A DNA stretch of 64,000 nt from an uncultured Lachnospiraceae bacterium (GTDB lineage Bacteria; Bacillota; Clostridia; Lachnospirales; Lachnospiraceae): assembly GCA_910587715.1 (NCBI GenBank), contig CAJUMV010000019.1, forward strand, positions 1 to 64,000, read 5' to 3'. The position numbers were made by a program, and so were the translations under genes. Below, piece by piece: positions 1 to 8,722 of the stretch. Below the pieces are notes generated by a model. It had not been told where the DNA came from. It saw only the letters and a program-made list of their open reading frames with translations, and did no database searches. Position 1 is the stretch's first letter, and each line of letters opens with the position of its first letter.

Positions 1-117
1 GGCAATCCATTCAAAACTTTTCACTTTTAGACTTGACTTTTAATAGTTAGTCTATCTTTTTCTGTTTGATGTATTGGTTCTCATTTGACGGGGGCTCAGG
101 TCATCCGTCGCGATGTG

Positions 118-594
118 TCAGTCCGCGTCGTCTTCGTTTTCTTCTTCAAGGTGTCTTTTCCTCCGGCTGTAAAGCGCGGAACAGACGCGGAGCGTAACGG
201 AAAGCACTGTGCCGGTCATAAGGAAATATACGATAAATACGGCAAATGCGCCGGACATACTCTGATAATTGCGGTAGGAAACAACGGCGTTAAACAGGGC
301 TGTTACGAATGCGGCAAGGATGCTCAAGCCGATATTGACCGCCGGAGACGCTTTTAAGTGTCTGTCCCAGATGCCGTTGCGAAGACAGCCGCCTACCAGC
401 CAGATACCCATACACAGAAATACGATAAATTCACCGCGCGTATTCCCTGCGTACTCCTGACCGAATAGAAATATCTGTGCCATGATAGCCAGAAATAAGC
501 CGATAAAACCAATCCAAAAGCCTTTGCTTTCAATTTTTAAAAGTTTCAGTTCCTGCATTTCATCTAAATTATTTTTCTTACTAAACCATGTCAT
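118..594 (-). CDS. Small multi-pass membrane protein (DUF6773-like)
   Basis: About 158 residues. A short charged N-terminus (MTWFSKKNNLDEMQ) is followed by four hydrophobic stretches that read as membrane helices, then a highly charged tail (RRKRHLEEENEDDAD). The start at 594 is chosen because GGAGG lies nine bases upstream; two earlier in-frame ATGs lie too close to it or before it. The frame overlaps the end of the upstream XRE regulator gene by 14 bases, so the two are probably translationally coupled. In Firmicutes such small membrane proteins are commonly paired with a short XRE repressor and stay uncharacterised. The family name is from memory of the N-terminal pattern. No enzymatic motif is visible. 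Confidence 0.7.
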   Translation of the reverse strand: MTWFSKKNNLDEMQELKLLKIESKGFWIGFIGLFLAIMAQIFLFGQEYAGNTRGEFIVFLCMGIWLVGGCLRNGIWDRHLKASPAVNIGLSILAAFVTALFNAVVSYRNYQSMSGAFAVFIVYFLMTGTVLSVTLRVCSALYSRRKRHLEEENEDDAD

Positions 595-793
595 CGTCAT
601 TGTCCTCCCAGAATAAATCATTTAAGGTCTTTCCCAGTTCCTTGCAAATCTGAATACATAGATTTAAGGTTGGGTTATAATCACCGGATTCCACCATGCC
701 GATCGTCTGCCTGGTGACGCCGACCTTTTTTGCCAGCTCGGTCTGGGACATATCTTTTTCCATGCGCGCCAGCTTCAGTTTCAGATTTTTCAT
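581..793 (-). CDS. Short XRE/Cro-CI family transcriptional regulator
   Basis: Seventy residues that are almost entirely one helix-turn-helix domain: the recognition region reads SQTELAKKVGVTRQTIGMVE, followed by the usual NPTLNLCIQICKELGKTLNDLF tail typed here only in part (NPTLNLCIQI). The open frame runs upstream to 874, but AAAGGAG sits before the ATG at 793 and family members begin with MKNLKLKLAR-like sequence, so the shorter start is used. It is the first gene of a two-gene operon with the membrane protein at 118-594. A perfect inverted repeat overlaps its promoter, which suggests that it represses itself. Confidence 0.85.
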   Translation of the reverse strand: MKNLKLKLARMEKDMSQTELAKKVGVTRQTIGMVESGDYNPTLNLCIQICKELGKTLNDLFWEDNDDDMV

Positions 794-859
794 ACCAATG
801 TGCCAGTCTCCTTTCCAGCGTGTTTTAACAGGCAGGTTTTTTGTCTGTTTACGTTTTAC

Positions 860-923
860 AAGATAGCACATCAAAAAATAAATGTCAAGTATATTTTACA
901 TTAAATAATTATACTTGACATTT
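860..923 (-). promoter_or_regulatory. XRE operon promoter with overlapping 14-bp inverted repeat
   Basis: On the minus strand TTGACA (888-883) is followed after 17 bases by TATCTT (865-860). The -35 lies inside a perfect inverted repeat, AAATGTCAAGTATA at 880-893 and its complement at 910-923, separated by 16 bases. The arrangement suits an autorepressor operator. That the XRE protein binds it is inference. Confidence 0.6.
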
Positions 924-943
924 GGACGATAAATATTACATTT

Positions 944-1942
944 TTACAAAAAATAGGACAACGTGCCCCGCTCCGGCTCCTGATGCAGCACCTTGTGCGT
1001 CCGATAGTAGGTGGGCGTGCAGCCGAGAAACTTCTTAAAGAGCTTATTATAGTAGCTGGTATTATTGAAGCCCACGGAGAGAGCCAGTTCCGCGATGGAA
1101 CTGAAATTCTGTTCCGGGTCCATCAGTTTTTTTGTGGATTCGTAAATCCGGTATTTCATCAGATATTCAAAAGGGCTCATCTGCAGGGTTCGCGCAAAGC
1201 AGCGGCAGCATTCGCTTTTGCTGACGTGGATGCTGTCGGCGATTTCCTGCAGGGTCAGCGGCTCCGCGTGATGGGTCCGGATATAGAGCATGGCCTCTTT
1301 GACGCGCTGCTCGTCCTGCGGCACACGCGGCGGAGGGGGCGTTTCCGTCTGTGGAAGCTGGCGCAGCAGCTCCGCCCAGAAATGGCAGAGATACCCCTTG
1401 GTGGCGATTTCATAGCCAAAATGTTTTGCCGTATTTACCTCGATCGCTTCCATCAATGTCTGCAGCATACGCTCGTGCCAGGGCGCGCTCTCATCCAGAA
1501 AAAACACCTTAAAAAGCTGGTAGTTCTGCAGCGGCAGCAGATACTGCGTCTGCAGATAATTGCTTTTATGCCCGAAAATATAATCCGGATGAAAGACAAG
1601 GGAATGAAAGGTACACTGCTTTTTATCCTGCGCGTGAATACAGTGCATGACGTTCTGGTTGATAATAAGCCCTTGCCCCGGTCGAATCAGATACGTGTCG
1701 TCGTCCGTGGAAACTTCCGCAACGCCCTGATTGACGATCAGGATTTCCATCTCTTCATGCCAGTGCCAGCGAATCCAGTTCAGGTAAGACTTGTGCAAAT
1801 CGAGATAGCGGGCGTTGACCGGGTAGTCCAGCGTTCCGTAATCGTTTTTGGCATACAGATTGTCATAAGTATCTATAGAATCCTGGGATAAATTCGTTTC
1901 GTTTAATGCGCCCCTGGGTGTGGCTGTCTGTTGTGTATGCAT
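944..1942 (-). CDS. AraC family transcriptional regulator with N-terminal cupin
   Basis: 332 residues, normal for the family. Residues about 50-160 form a cupin-type sensor domain with the His-rich pattern WHWHEEMEILIVNQG and a later HCIHAQ. The C-terminal 100 residues hold two helix-turn-helix motifs: LTLQEIADSIHVSKSECCRC, and IAELALSVGFNNTSYYNKLF followed by KK and GCTPTYYR, the AraC/XylS signature. Such proteins usually sense a sugar or related ligand in the cytoplasm. It stands alone, divergent from the downstream subtilase gene, with no sugar genes beside it, so neither ligand nor target can be named. Confidence 0.88.
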   Translation of the reverse strand: MHTQQTATPRGALNETNLSQDSIDTYDNLYAKNDYGTLDYPVNARYLDLHKSYLNWIRWHWHEEMEILIVNQGVAEVSTDDDTYLIRPGQGLIINQNVMHCIHAQDKKQCTFHSLVFHPDYIFGHKSNYLQTQYLLPLQNYQLFKVFFLDESAPWHERMLQTLMEAIEVNTAKHFGYEIATKGYLCHFWAELLRQLPQTETPPPPRVPQDEQRVKEAMLYIRTHHAEPLTLQEIADSIHVSKSECCRCFARTLQMSPFEYLMKYRIYESTKKLMDPEQNFSSIAELALSVGFNNTSYYNKLFKKFLGCTPTYYRTHKVLHQEPERGTLSYFL

Positions 1943-2094
1943 AGAGTGTCCTCTTCCTATGTATTTGGCTGCGGCTGGCAGTGCCAGTCGTTTTTATGCA
2001 AAATGCCATAAAAATATATTAGCATAGATACGTGCCGCGGTCAAACATGCCCTGATTATAATACTATATAATAAAACTATTTTGCGGGGCGGAA

Positions 2095-3888
2095 ATGGAT
2101 TCTCAGAAAAATGAAAATCTGCTGAATCTGGCGCTTGACACAGCGCCAGGGGAGAGGGAACGGTCGCTGGAATTGAATGTGGGATATGATATACAGGAAA
2201 GGACATGGGAGGTTATAGTAAAATATCACGGTTCCCTGCAGGGATTATCTGAGTGGGGCATACTGACGGAAGAGTTGATTGCGGGCTACGCCATCCTTAC
2301 CGTGCCGGAATCGCAGATGGAACGACTGGCGGAGACGGAGCAGATTGAGTATGTCGAAAAGCCTAAGCGGCTCTTTTTCTCTGATTTGATGGGAAACACG
2401 GCGTCCTGTTTTGCGCCGGGCAGCCCGCTGTATGAGGGGTTAACGGGGAAAGGCGTTTTGGTGGCGGTGATTGATTCCGGAATCAGTTATTATAACCGGG
2501 ATTTTCGGAATGCGGATGGCAGCACCAGAATCCGTTATCTGTGGGATCAGGTGCTGGGGCGGGAGTTTGACGCGGCGCAGATTAATGAGGCGCTTATGAC
2601 GGGCAGCAGGCAGGCGGCGGAGCAGCTTGTACCAAGCATAGATACGAGCGGACATGGAACTGCGGTGGCGGGAATAGCCGCGGGGAATGGCGGAGAAGGC
2701 GGTCCGGCATATGCGGGTGTCGCCAGGGAAAGCGAGCTCATCATTGTGCGGCTTGGCTCGCCGAGAGCTGACGCCTTTCCCCGGACAACGGAACTGATGC
2801 GGGCGTTGACTTATGTAGTCAGAAAGGCGGTCGAGCTTTCTATGCCCGTTGCCGTCAATTTAAGCTTCGGCAATACTTACGGCGCCCATAATGGGACATC
2901 TCTATTAGAGCGTTTTATAGATAATGTTTCGGAGATTGGCAGAAGTGTCATCTGCGTGGGCAGCGGAAATGAAGGGGCGTCCGGCGGACATGTGGGCGGG
3001 AGCCTGCGGCGGCAGGAAACGGAAAGTCTGGGATTGACTAATTCGGTCAATATAATAGACACGAATGTCATGAACAGCGGCGCAAGAGTGGAAATGACAG
3101 TGGGCGCCTACGAAAGCGGGTTAAATGTGCAGTTGTGGAAGGAGTATGCCGACCGCTATTTAGTGACAATCATGTCGCCATCCGGGGAGACGTTTCAGGC
3201 GGATACTGACCGTCCCGGTAAACAGACTTACCGCCTGCAGCAAACCCAGATTTTGTTCTACAATGGGGAACCGGCACCGTATATGACAGCGCAGGAGCTT
3301 TATTTTGATTTTCTCCCGGCAGAAGGCAGCCGGTATCTGGACCGGGGGGTATGGACGTTCTTTCTTCGTCCGCTAAAGATCATTACCGGGAATTATACCT
3401 TTTATCTTCCTTCCGAAACTGTCCGCAGCGCGGATACCCGCTTTGTCAGGACAACGCCGGATGTGACGCTGACGATTCCTTCCACGGCGGTCAAGGTGGT
3501 GACGGTGGGAGCCTATGACCCGGTATATGAGTCCTATGCGGATTTTTCCGGCAGGGGGTATCTCTATCAGGATCAGGTAAACAGCCGCACTTCGGACACA
3601 TTTGTGAAGCCGGATTTAGTGGCGCCGGGCGTGGGCATTCTGGCTCCCGATAGATACGGCGGCTATTCGCCCGTCACGGGCACCTCCTTTGCGACCCCTT
3701 TTGTGACCGGAGCGGCGGCTGTGCTGATGCAGTGGGGAATTGTGACGGGAAACGACCCTTATCTGTATGGGGAGAAGGTGAAAGCGTATCTGAGGAAGGG
3801 CGCACAGCCAATCCGCGGGGTGGCGGAGTATCCGGATGCGCGGGTGGGGTATGGGGCGCTGTGTGTTGAGGATAGTTTGCCGAGGTAG
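2095..3888 (+). CDS. Subtilisin-like (S8) serine protease, Csp-like
   Basis: 597 residues. The catalytic triad is complete: Asp127 in VAVIDSGI, His187 in SGHGTAVAGI and Ser531 in GTSFATPFV. The oxyanion-hole region reads GSGNEG. There is no signal peptide; about 100 residues before the catalytic domain resemble the prodomain of clostridial CspB-type proteases, and a large beta-rich insertion of about 180 residues sits between the His and Ser blocks, as in that family. In Clostridium, Csp proteases process the spore cortex lytic enzyme SleC during germination; Lachnospiraceae carry many paralogues of unknown role. The last 15 codons recur, diverged, at 11732-11776, evidence of a former second copy. 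Confidence 0.88.
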   Translation: MDSQKNENLLNLALDTAPGERERSLELNVGYDIQERTWEVIVKYHGSLQGLSEWGILTEELIAGYAILTVPESQMERLAETEQIEYVEKPKRLFFSDLMGNTASCFAPGSPLYEGLTGKGVLVAVIDSGISYYNRDFRNADGSTRIRYLWDQVLGREFDAAQINEALMTGSRQAAEQLVPSIDTSGHGTAVAGIAAGNGGEGGPAYAGVARESELIIVRLGSPRADAFPRTTELMRALTYVVRKAVELSMPVAVNLSFGNTYGAHNGTSLLERFIDNVSEIGRSVICVGSGNEGASGGHVGGSLRRQETESLGLTNSVNIIDTNVMNSGARVEMTVGAYESGLNVQLWKEYADRYLVTIMSPSGETFQADTDRPGKQTYRLQQTQILFYNGEPAPYMTAQELYFDFLPAEGSRYLDRGVWTFFLRPLKIITGNYTFYLPSETVRSADTRFVRTTPDVTLTIPSTAVKVVTVGAYDPVYESYADFSGRGYLYQDQVNSRTSDTFVKPDLVAPGVGILAPDRYGGYSPVTGTSFATPFVTGAAAVLMQWGIVTGNDPYLYGEKVKAYLRKGAQPIRGVAEYPDARVGYGALCVEDSLPR

Positions 3889-3909
3889 AAGAGAGTGGAT
3901 TTTTAGCGG

Positions 3910-3957
3910 AATAAGCACTTTGTTTTGGCGTATATATTGTCGAATAAAGTGCTTATT
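3910..3957 (+). terminator. Perfect 12-bp inverted repeat after the protease gene
   Basis: AATAAGCACTTT at 3910-3921 pairs perfectly with AAAGTGCTTATT at 3946-3957 across a 24-base loop, about 20 bases after the stop codon. The stem is A+T-rich and lacks a strong U tract, so it may be a weak terminator or an mRNA 3' stem. Confidence 0.4.
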
Positions 3958-4045
3958 GTACGTTGTTTGGATTTTATATAAATATTTGGTAGGGCTAAAA
4001 CGAGTCATAATTTATAAATAGCATGGATTTTCCAGAGTGGAAATA

Positions 4046-4094
4046 GAACCTATGTTCGAAACTGATGGAAAAAGTAAAAATAGTATGCTATACT
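4046..4094 (+). promoter_or_regulatory. Promoter with LexA/SOS-box-like motif (left copy)
   Basis: GAACCTATGTTC (4046-4057) fits the Gram-positive SOS-box pattern GAAC-N4-GTTC. It is followed by TGGAAA (4066-4071), 17 bases and TATACT (4089-4094). The same order occurs at 11839-11888. LexA control is inference from the motif. Confidence 0.5.
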
Positions 4095-4142
4095 TCTATA
4101 TGAATAATAAGATTATAATCAGTGCCATGTGGGAGGAGAAGG

Positions 4143-4433
4143 ATGGGAAAAAGTAAGAATGATGCAAAGAAAATTGAGTGGGATGCAAAAATATTTCTGT
4201 CAAAAAATAATTATTTGATCCAAACAGACGCGGTTAAAAACTATTTGATTCCGTTAGGAAATTATAAAGAAAATCTGGAGTGGCTGGCATATGCAGAGGA
4301 AGCGGATATTTTGAATGTTGCGTTATTCGGATTTACCGCAAAAGCGTGGAGGGATGAAAATTCTGAATTGGCAAAAAAGAATAATATCAGAGATTTTGCT
4401 TCAATAAATGAACTTACAGTTTTGTCTGAATAG
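4143..4433 (+). pseudogene. Truncated KilA-N-type phage protein (C-terminal part)
   Basis: 96 residues starting after GGAGG-AGAAGG-ATG. The sequence NNYLIQTDAVKNYLIP, then EEADILNVALFGFTAKAWRD and NIRDFASINELTVLS, matches the conserved C-terminal region of KilA-N domain proteins of phages and prophages as I know them. The N-terminal KilA-N DNA-binding domain is absent, and the normal continuation (a conserved block beginning NLES) is cut by a TAG right after LTVLSE. It sits behind the duplicated SOS-type promoter, so it looks like a phage-gene fragment fused to a borrowed promoter. It could still be made as a short protein. Confidence 0.65.
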
Positions 4434-5054
4434 GCAGTTGAAAAATCGGTTGGTTATTTGAAGAAATATAATAAAGATAAGAAACTTGAAAAAGATGTAA
4501 ATTCCGATGTAAATTGTATTTTGAATGTAGTTGTTTATGCAATATGAAAATGTTATTATAGCAATAAGAAGTATGGAAGATTGTATATGAGGGAATATAT
4601 GGTGGAGAACTCTGAAAAGTTTTAAACGACTGTTGGTAATTTTCATTGTTTGTGAGAGTTTTAGAGAAGATTATATAGGAAATGAAAAAGGGTTTTAGTT
4701 CAATGAGCAATTTATTGATTAACAGGATGTAATCAGACAAGGAAAGAATAACGCGCACTGTTTTTATTAGAGAAATGCTTGGGTGATAATACGATATTTA
4801 TTTTTGAAATTTATTTTGTGTCCCAAGTTTATGGATAAAGAGATTAATTGTTTGGAAATAATTTAGTACAAATTTTTTAGTAGTAAAAAATCCAGTTCAT
4901 TTAGTATATAAATAATTTTAGATAAAAGGCAATAACAGAGAATTTTAGCAGTGTAGATAGTCCATAATGCAAAAGTGCATATTATTTGGAATAATATTGA
5001 GCAGGAAGGAGAATTTGATGTTTTTTTCTTCTATAAACATCATGCAAGATACCT
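4434..5054. other. A+T-rich non-coding stretch before the defence-like operon
   Basis: No credible gene on either strand; the antisense frames near 4401-4758 are low-complexity artefacts. The first part after the KilA-N fragment may be decayed coding sequence. Near the end is a short inverted repeat (ATGCA-aaag-TGCAT, 4967-4980). No convincing -35/-10 pair for the next operon was found. Confidence 0.5.
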
Positions 5055-5077
5055 ATGAGAATAGCAGAATTGATTAA
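5018..5077 (+). CDS. Possible 19-residue leader peptide overlapping the SIR2 gene start
   Basis: AAGGAG lies six bases before an ATG at 5018, far better than anything in front of the SIR2 start. The frame encodes MFFSSINIMQDTYENSRID and stops at 5077, overlapping the first 23 bases of the SIR2 gene in another frame. It may couple ribosome entry to the SIR2 gene, or be chance. Confidence 0.3.
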   Translation: MFFSSINIMQDTYENSRID

Positions 5078-7559
5078 CTTAAGACAAAATAGGAAACGGC
5101 TTGATAATATACGTAAAAATCGAAGAAATACGATTCCGTTTGTCGGGGCAGGCATATCGGCAGGGTGTGGCTTATATACATGGCGTAAATTGCTTGATAT
5201 TTTAGCAGTTGAGTATCTGACATTTAAAGAACGAAAAAAGTTTACGGATGCTGGAGATTATCTTGAGTATGCTGAGGCCATAGTAAATGCGTCTGGAAAT
5301 CAAGATGCGGTTATGAGACGGATAGGAGAGATTTTTGAAGAAACTGATATCTGTATAGGGAAAGCCCCATATTTGCTTGTGTCATCTTTTGCAAATAATA
5401 TTGTCACCACTAATTATGATTTGATTCTTGAATCATCAGCAAAAAAATTTGGGAACAAATCTGAATTGAAGGTATTATTGCCTTGTTTGACTGGACAGAT
5501 GACAGCGGCTATACAAGAGAATCAAAGATGTCTTTTGAAAATACATGGTTCGGTTGAAGAAACGACATCAATGGTTTTTAGCGAATCCCAGTATAATGAA
5601 TTTTACAGTGATGGAAAGCCGCTGCCGATATTTCTTGAAACTTTCTTCTCAGGTAGGTCTTTGCTGTTTATAGGCTGCAGTCTTACAAAAGATAGGACGA
5701 TTGACGTTTTGGCAAAGTGTATCAGCCGTAATCCAAGGATTAGACATTATGCTATTGTTGAATTGCCTCAGGATCCGGATGAAGAGGTCAAGCAGAAGAA
5801 TTACTTGACATCGATCGGAATAGATCCTATTTACTATCCTAAGGGAGAATATGGAGCAGTGGAGCTGCTTCTTGAATATCTTGCTGAGGACAATTCATTT
5901 ATAAAAGAAGCAAAAAAAATTCTCAATGAATTCATTTCAGAAGATTTAAATAGTAATTTAGTAGATGATGCATATGATATTCTCATTTCAATGCTAAATG
6001 AAAGCTATTACAATACAGCAAAAGATTTTCCGGAATTACTTGAATTAAGCAAGGATTGTATTGATATTGTCAGAGATTATAAAGCAGCGATCGATGCGAC
6101 TAAAAAAGTTAGTATGTCCTTGTATGATATTTGTATTAACATGTTCAATATATTGTCGAGGTCAGGAATCAAGTCTGCACACGATATTCGAGAGTGCCTG
6201 ATTAACAGCTTTTCAGATGCAGCTCTGCGGGAAACAGATATTAGGTCGATGCTCCAAAAGCAGCATATAGTATATGTTTCTAATCCATTAAATATAGAGG
6301 GAAAATCCGACAAGGAACTTACGGAACTTGCTGACAAATTAAATCGTAAGATTCAATTTGAGAATGAGATGGGATTTCGTCATTTTATGGATTATTATAA
6401 TCAAGCAATCGAATTATTAGATACTGCTTATGAGAGAATTGAAATGCATCAGCGTGTCATTTTGTGCAATACGATTGGGGCGTGGGGGACGTTTGTTCTT
6501 GACACTGAAAAACCGCGAAAGTATTTAAATCTTGCAATTTCAACTATCGAATCGCTTGATGAAAGGGAGCAACCCTACAGTTTGCTTTCAAAATGTTATT
6601 GTAATTTAGCTCTTTTAATGGCACGTGATGAAAATTATATAATGGCAGTAAAATATGCAAAAAAAGATTTGCAGTATAAGCTGTTAATTGATGAAAATCC
6701 GAGACTTTATGCCGGTTCTATGGGACATTATGCTTTATATCAAAAAGAATGTGATCCGTTTAGTGCTATACAGACATATATTGAGGTAATACGATTAAAA
6801 CGAAACAATATAGATGATGATATAAATGAACTTCGATATGAACGAGATAAACATGTTGATATTAAAAACATGAAGCATAAATTGATGGCTTCGTGGGCGA
6901 CTGGTGTTTTTGATTTGGGTCTTTTGGCAAAGGATTTGACGTTTTATCAGCTTGCTGATGATTTTATAAAGTTGGCAAATGAATATCGATATGAAATTAT
7001 TGATAAAGTTAGTAAGGACTATAATGCATCATGTAATGTAGAGGTTGAACTGGATGTCCTTCTTTATAAAGATCAAGATATTCAAAGGTATATAAGTGCA
7101 GTGGATGGACGCGTTAACATGAATCCTGAATTGTCAACAACCATTTATCATTCTTGGTATATATGTGCCTTGTTTTTTTACGGTCATGGTAATTATAATG
7201 ATGCAAAGCACTATATCCGAAAATTTTATAAAGATTTTTATTTTCAAGGGGATGTAATAGATACACGGCAGGAAGTTCGGGCGAAGTTATTGGAAGCAAG
7301 GATATTATTGAGAACTAATTCAAACGTAAGAACCGCACAATCAGTGTTAAATGAGGCAATTAATCTATTAAAGAAAGTGTATTCCAGTGATAGCTATTGG
7401 CTTATTGAACCATATACTTTAAATGAAAAAATTGATGATCGGTATAGTGAAGACTTGAATAGATTAAAAGAAAAATATGTTATAAAAAGGGAAGAGGCAT
7501 ATGTGTTGTTAAAGAAGTTTTTTAAAGAAGTTAACTTAACAAAGCCAATTATGGATTGA
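5055..7559 (+). CDS. SIR2-domain protein with C-terminal helical repeats, probable defence effector
   Basis: 834 residues. The N-terminal 280 or so form a SIR2-like domain: TIPFVGAGISAGCG binds the nucleotide, TTNYD supplies Asn120, KIHGS supplies His164, and LLFIGCSLTKDRT follows. This is the SIR2_2-type subfamily, which in anti-phage systems (Thoeris ThsA, DSR, SIR2-STAND proteins) depletes NAD+ after infection. The rest is alpha-helical and TPR-like (for example YSLLSKCYCNLALLMARDEN), a likely sensor or scaffold. No membrane segment or signal peptide. It is first of three same-strand A+T-rich genes with a DUF1016 nuclease and a nuclease-STAND ATPase. The ATG at 5055 has no good ribosome-binding site of its own. 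Enzymatic activity and the defence role are inferred. Confidence 0.75.
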   Translation: MRIAELINLRQNRKRLDNIRKNRRNTIPFVGAGISAGCGLYTWRKLLDILAVEYLTFKERKKFTDAGDYLEYAEAIVNASGNQDAVMRRIGEIFEETDICIGKAPYLLVSSFANNIVTTNYDLILESSAKKFGNKSELKVLLPCLTGQMTAAIQENQRCLLKIHGSVEETTSMVFSESQYNEFYSDGKPLPIFLETFFSGRSLLFIGCSLTKDRTIDVLAKCISRNPRIRHYAIVELPQDPDEEVKQKNYLTSIGIDPIYYPKGEYGAVELLLEYLAEDNSFIKEAKKILNEFISEDLNSNLVDDAYDILISMLNESYYNTAKDFPELLELSKDCIDIVRDYKAAIDATKKVSMSLYDICINMFNILSRSGIKSAHDIRECLINSFSDAALRETDIRSMLQKQHIVYVSNPLNIEGKSDKELTELADKLNRKIQFENEMGFRHFMDYYNQAIELLDTAYERIEMHQRVILCNTIGAWGTFVLDTEKPRKYLNLAISTIESLDEREQPYSLLSKCYCNLALLMARDENYIMAVKYAKKDLQYKLLIDENPRLYAGSMGHYALYQKECDPFSAIQTYIEVIRLKRNNIDDDINELRYERDKHVDIKNMKHKLMASWATGVFDLGLLAKDLTFYQLADDFIKLANEYRYEIIDKVSKDYNASCNVEVELDVLLYKDQDIQRYISAVDGRVNMNPELSTTIYHSWYICALFFYGHGNYNDAKHYIRKFYKDFYFQGDVIDTRQEVRAKLLEARILLRTNSNVRTAQSVLNEAINLLKKVYSSDSYWLIEPYTLNEKIDDRYSEDLNRLKEKYVIKREEAYVLLKKFFKEVNLTKPIMD

Positions 7560-7658
7560 GGGATTATAAAATTTATACTTGTGGAGTCCGTATTTGGGGT
7601 AAGAAGTAAAATAGATGAAATTCTGCCGCTAATGGTGGCAGAATTGGGAAGGAAATAT

Positions 7659-8684
7659 ATGGGGAATATTGTTACAACAGAAGAATTTAGGAAGTTTGTT
7701 TCTGATATTATTCAAAAAATTAGGAATGCCCAGTATGAATCATTGAAATTTGTTAATTATAATATGATTTGTTTATATTGGGATATAGGCAGGGAAATTT
7801 GTGTGAGGCAGAATGAATATGGATGGGGTAAAGCTATTGTTGAAGAACTGTCGGTAGAATTACAGGAAGAATTTTTGGGGAAATCTGGTTTTTCTGCAAG
7901 AAATTTATGGAGGATGAGAAATTTTTATATTACATTTCAGGATAACAAGGAAGTGCCACCTTTGGTGGCAGAAATAAGTTGGACCAAAATATATCTGGTT
8001 TTAGAAAAATGTAAAAATAGTCAGGAAAGAGAATTTTACTTTAAGATGACACGTAAGTATGGTTGGACAAAAGAAGTGCTGATACATAATATATCGATAA
8101 AAACTTATGAGAAATTTCTTTTAAATCAGACCAATTTTGAAGAACAATTGCCGCAGGAATATAGTAAACAGGCAAAATTAGCAGTGAAAGACGAATATAC
8201 ATTTGATTTTATGGAATTGTCTGCGGAACATAGTGAACGTGAATTAGAACAAGAGTTAATACAACATATTCAAAAATTTTTATCAGAAATGGGAGGTATG
8301 TTTGCGTTTATTGGAAACCAATATAAAATAGTTGTGGATGGTGATGAATTTTTTATAGATTTATTGTTGTATCATCGAAAATTAAGATGTTTAGTGGCAA
8401 TAGAACTGAAAATAGGAAAATTCGAACCATCAGATATGGGGCAATTACAGTTTTATTTAACAGCTTTAAATGAACAGGAAAAACTTCCGGAAGAGAATGA
8501 ATCCATTGGAATTATTATATGCCGCAGTAAGAATAGGACTGTAGTTGAATATGCATTAAAAAGCGCAACGGTGCCAATGGGAGTGGCAACTTATAAGATC
8601 AGTAATGAATTACCAAGGGATATGCGTGAATTATTACCTAAACCGGAAGAGATAGCAAGACGGTTGGATGAAATTGAAGGATAA
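7659..8684 (+). CDS. DUF1016/YhcG family PD-(D/E)XK nuclease
   Basis: 341 residues from the ATG at 7659, which follows GGGAAGGA at good spacing; the frame stays open to a GTG at 7581 with no ribosome-binding site. The N-terminal half has the family hallmarks VNYNMICLYWDIGREI and SARNLWRMRNFY. The C-terminal half is a PD-(D/E)XK nuclease fold: Asp234 in FIDLLLYHRKL, then Glu249-Leu-Lys251 in AIELKIGKF, and DMGQLQFYLTAL. YhcG-type proteins are widespread next to restriction and other defence genes; their substrate is not well established. It begins about 100 bases after the SIR2 gene and precedes the STAND gene, so the three are likely co-transcribed. All predicted catalytic residues are present. 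Confidence 0.8.
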   Translation: MGNIVTTEEFRKFVSDIIQKIRNAQYESLKFVNYNMICLYWDIGREICVRQNEYGWGKAIVEELSVELQEEFLGKSGFSARNLWRMRNFYITFQDNKEVPPLVAEISWTKIYLVLEKCKNSQEREFYFKMTRKYGWTKEVLIHNISIKTYEKFLLNQTNFEEQLPQEYSKQAKLAVKDEYTFDFMELSAEHSERELEQELIQHIQKFLSEMGGMFAFIGNQYKIVVDGDEFFIDLLLYHRKLRCLVAIELKIGKFEPSDMGQLQFYLTALNEQEKLPEENESIGIIICRSKNRTVVEYALKSATVPMGVATYKISNELPRDMRELLPKPEEIARRLDEIEG

Positions 8685-8722
8685 TAAGTAGAAACTAACG
8701 AAAAATGGGAAAGGAAAACACT

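Larger units (their letters stand above)
3842..4142 (+). repeat. Left copy of duplicated segment (protease 3' end plus promoter)
   Basis: This segment aligns by eye with 11732-11934. Shared in order are the last codons of the S8 protease gene with its stop, a diverged spacer (longer here), a LexA-box-like sequence (GAACCTATGTTC here), a promoter with 17-base spacing, then GGAGG. The two copies bracket the A+T-rich island, so this is either an old tandem gene duplication or a junction repeat. Confidence 0.7.

Noticed and set aside
983..1891. 302-codon frame on the plus strand antisense to the AraC gene
   Set aside because: It mirrors the AraC coding strand, which has clear domain motifs; the antisense product has no recognisable motif.
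4401..4758. Two overlapping minus-strand frames in the A+T-rich gap
   Set aside because: Ile/Phe/Tyr-rich low-complexity products and no ribosome-binding site.
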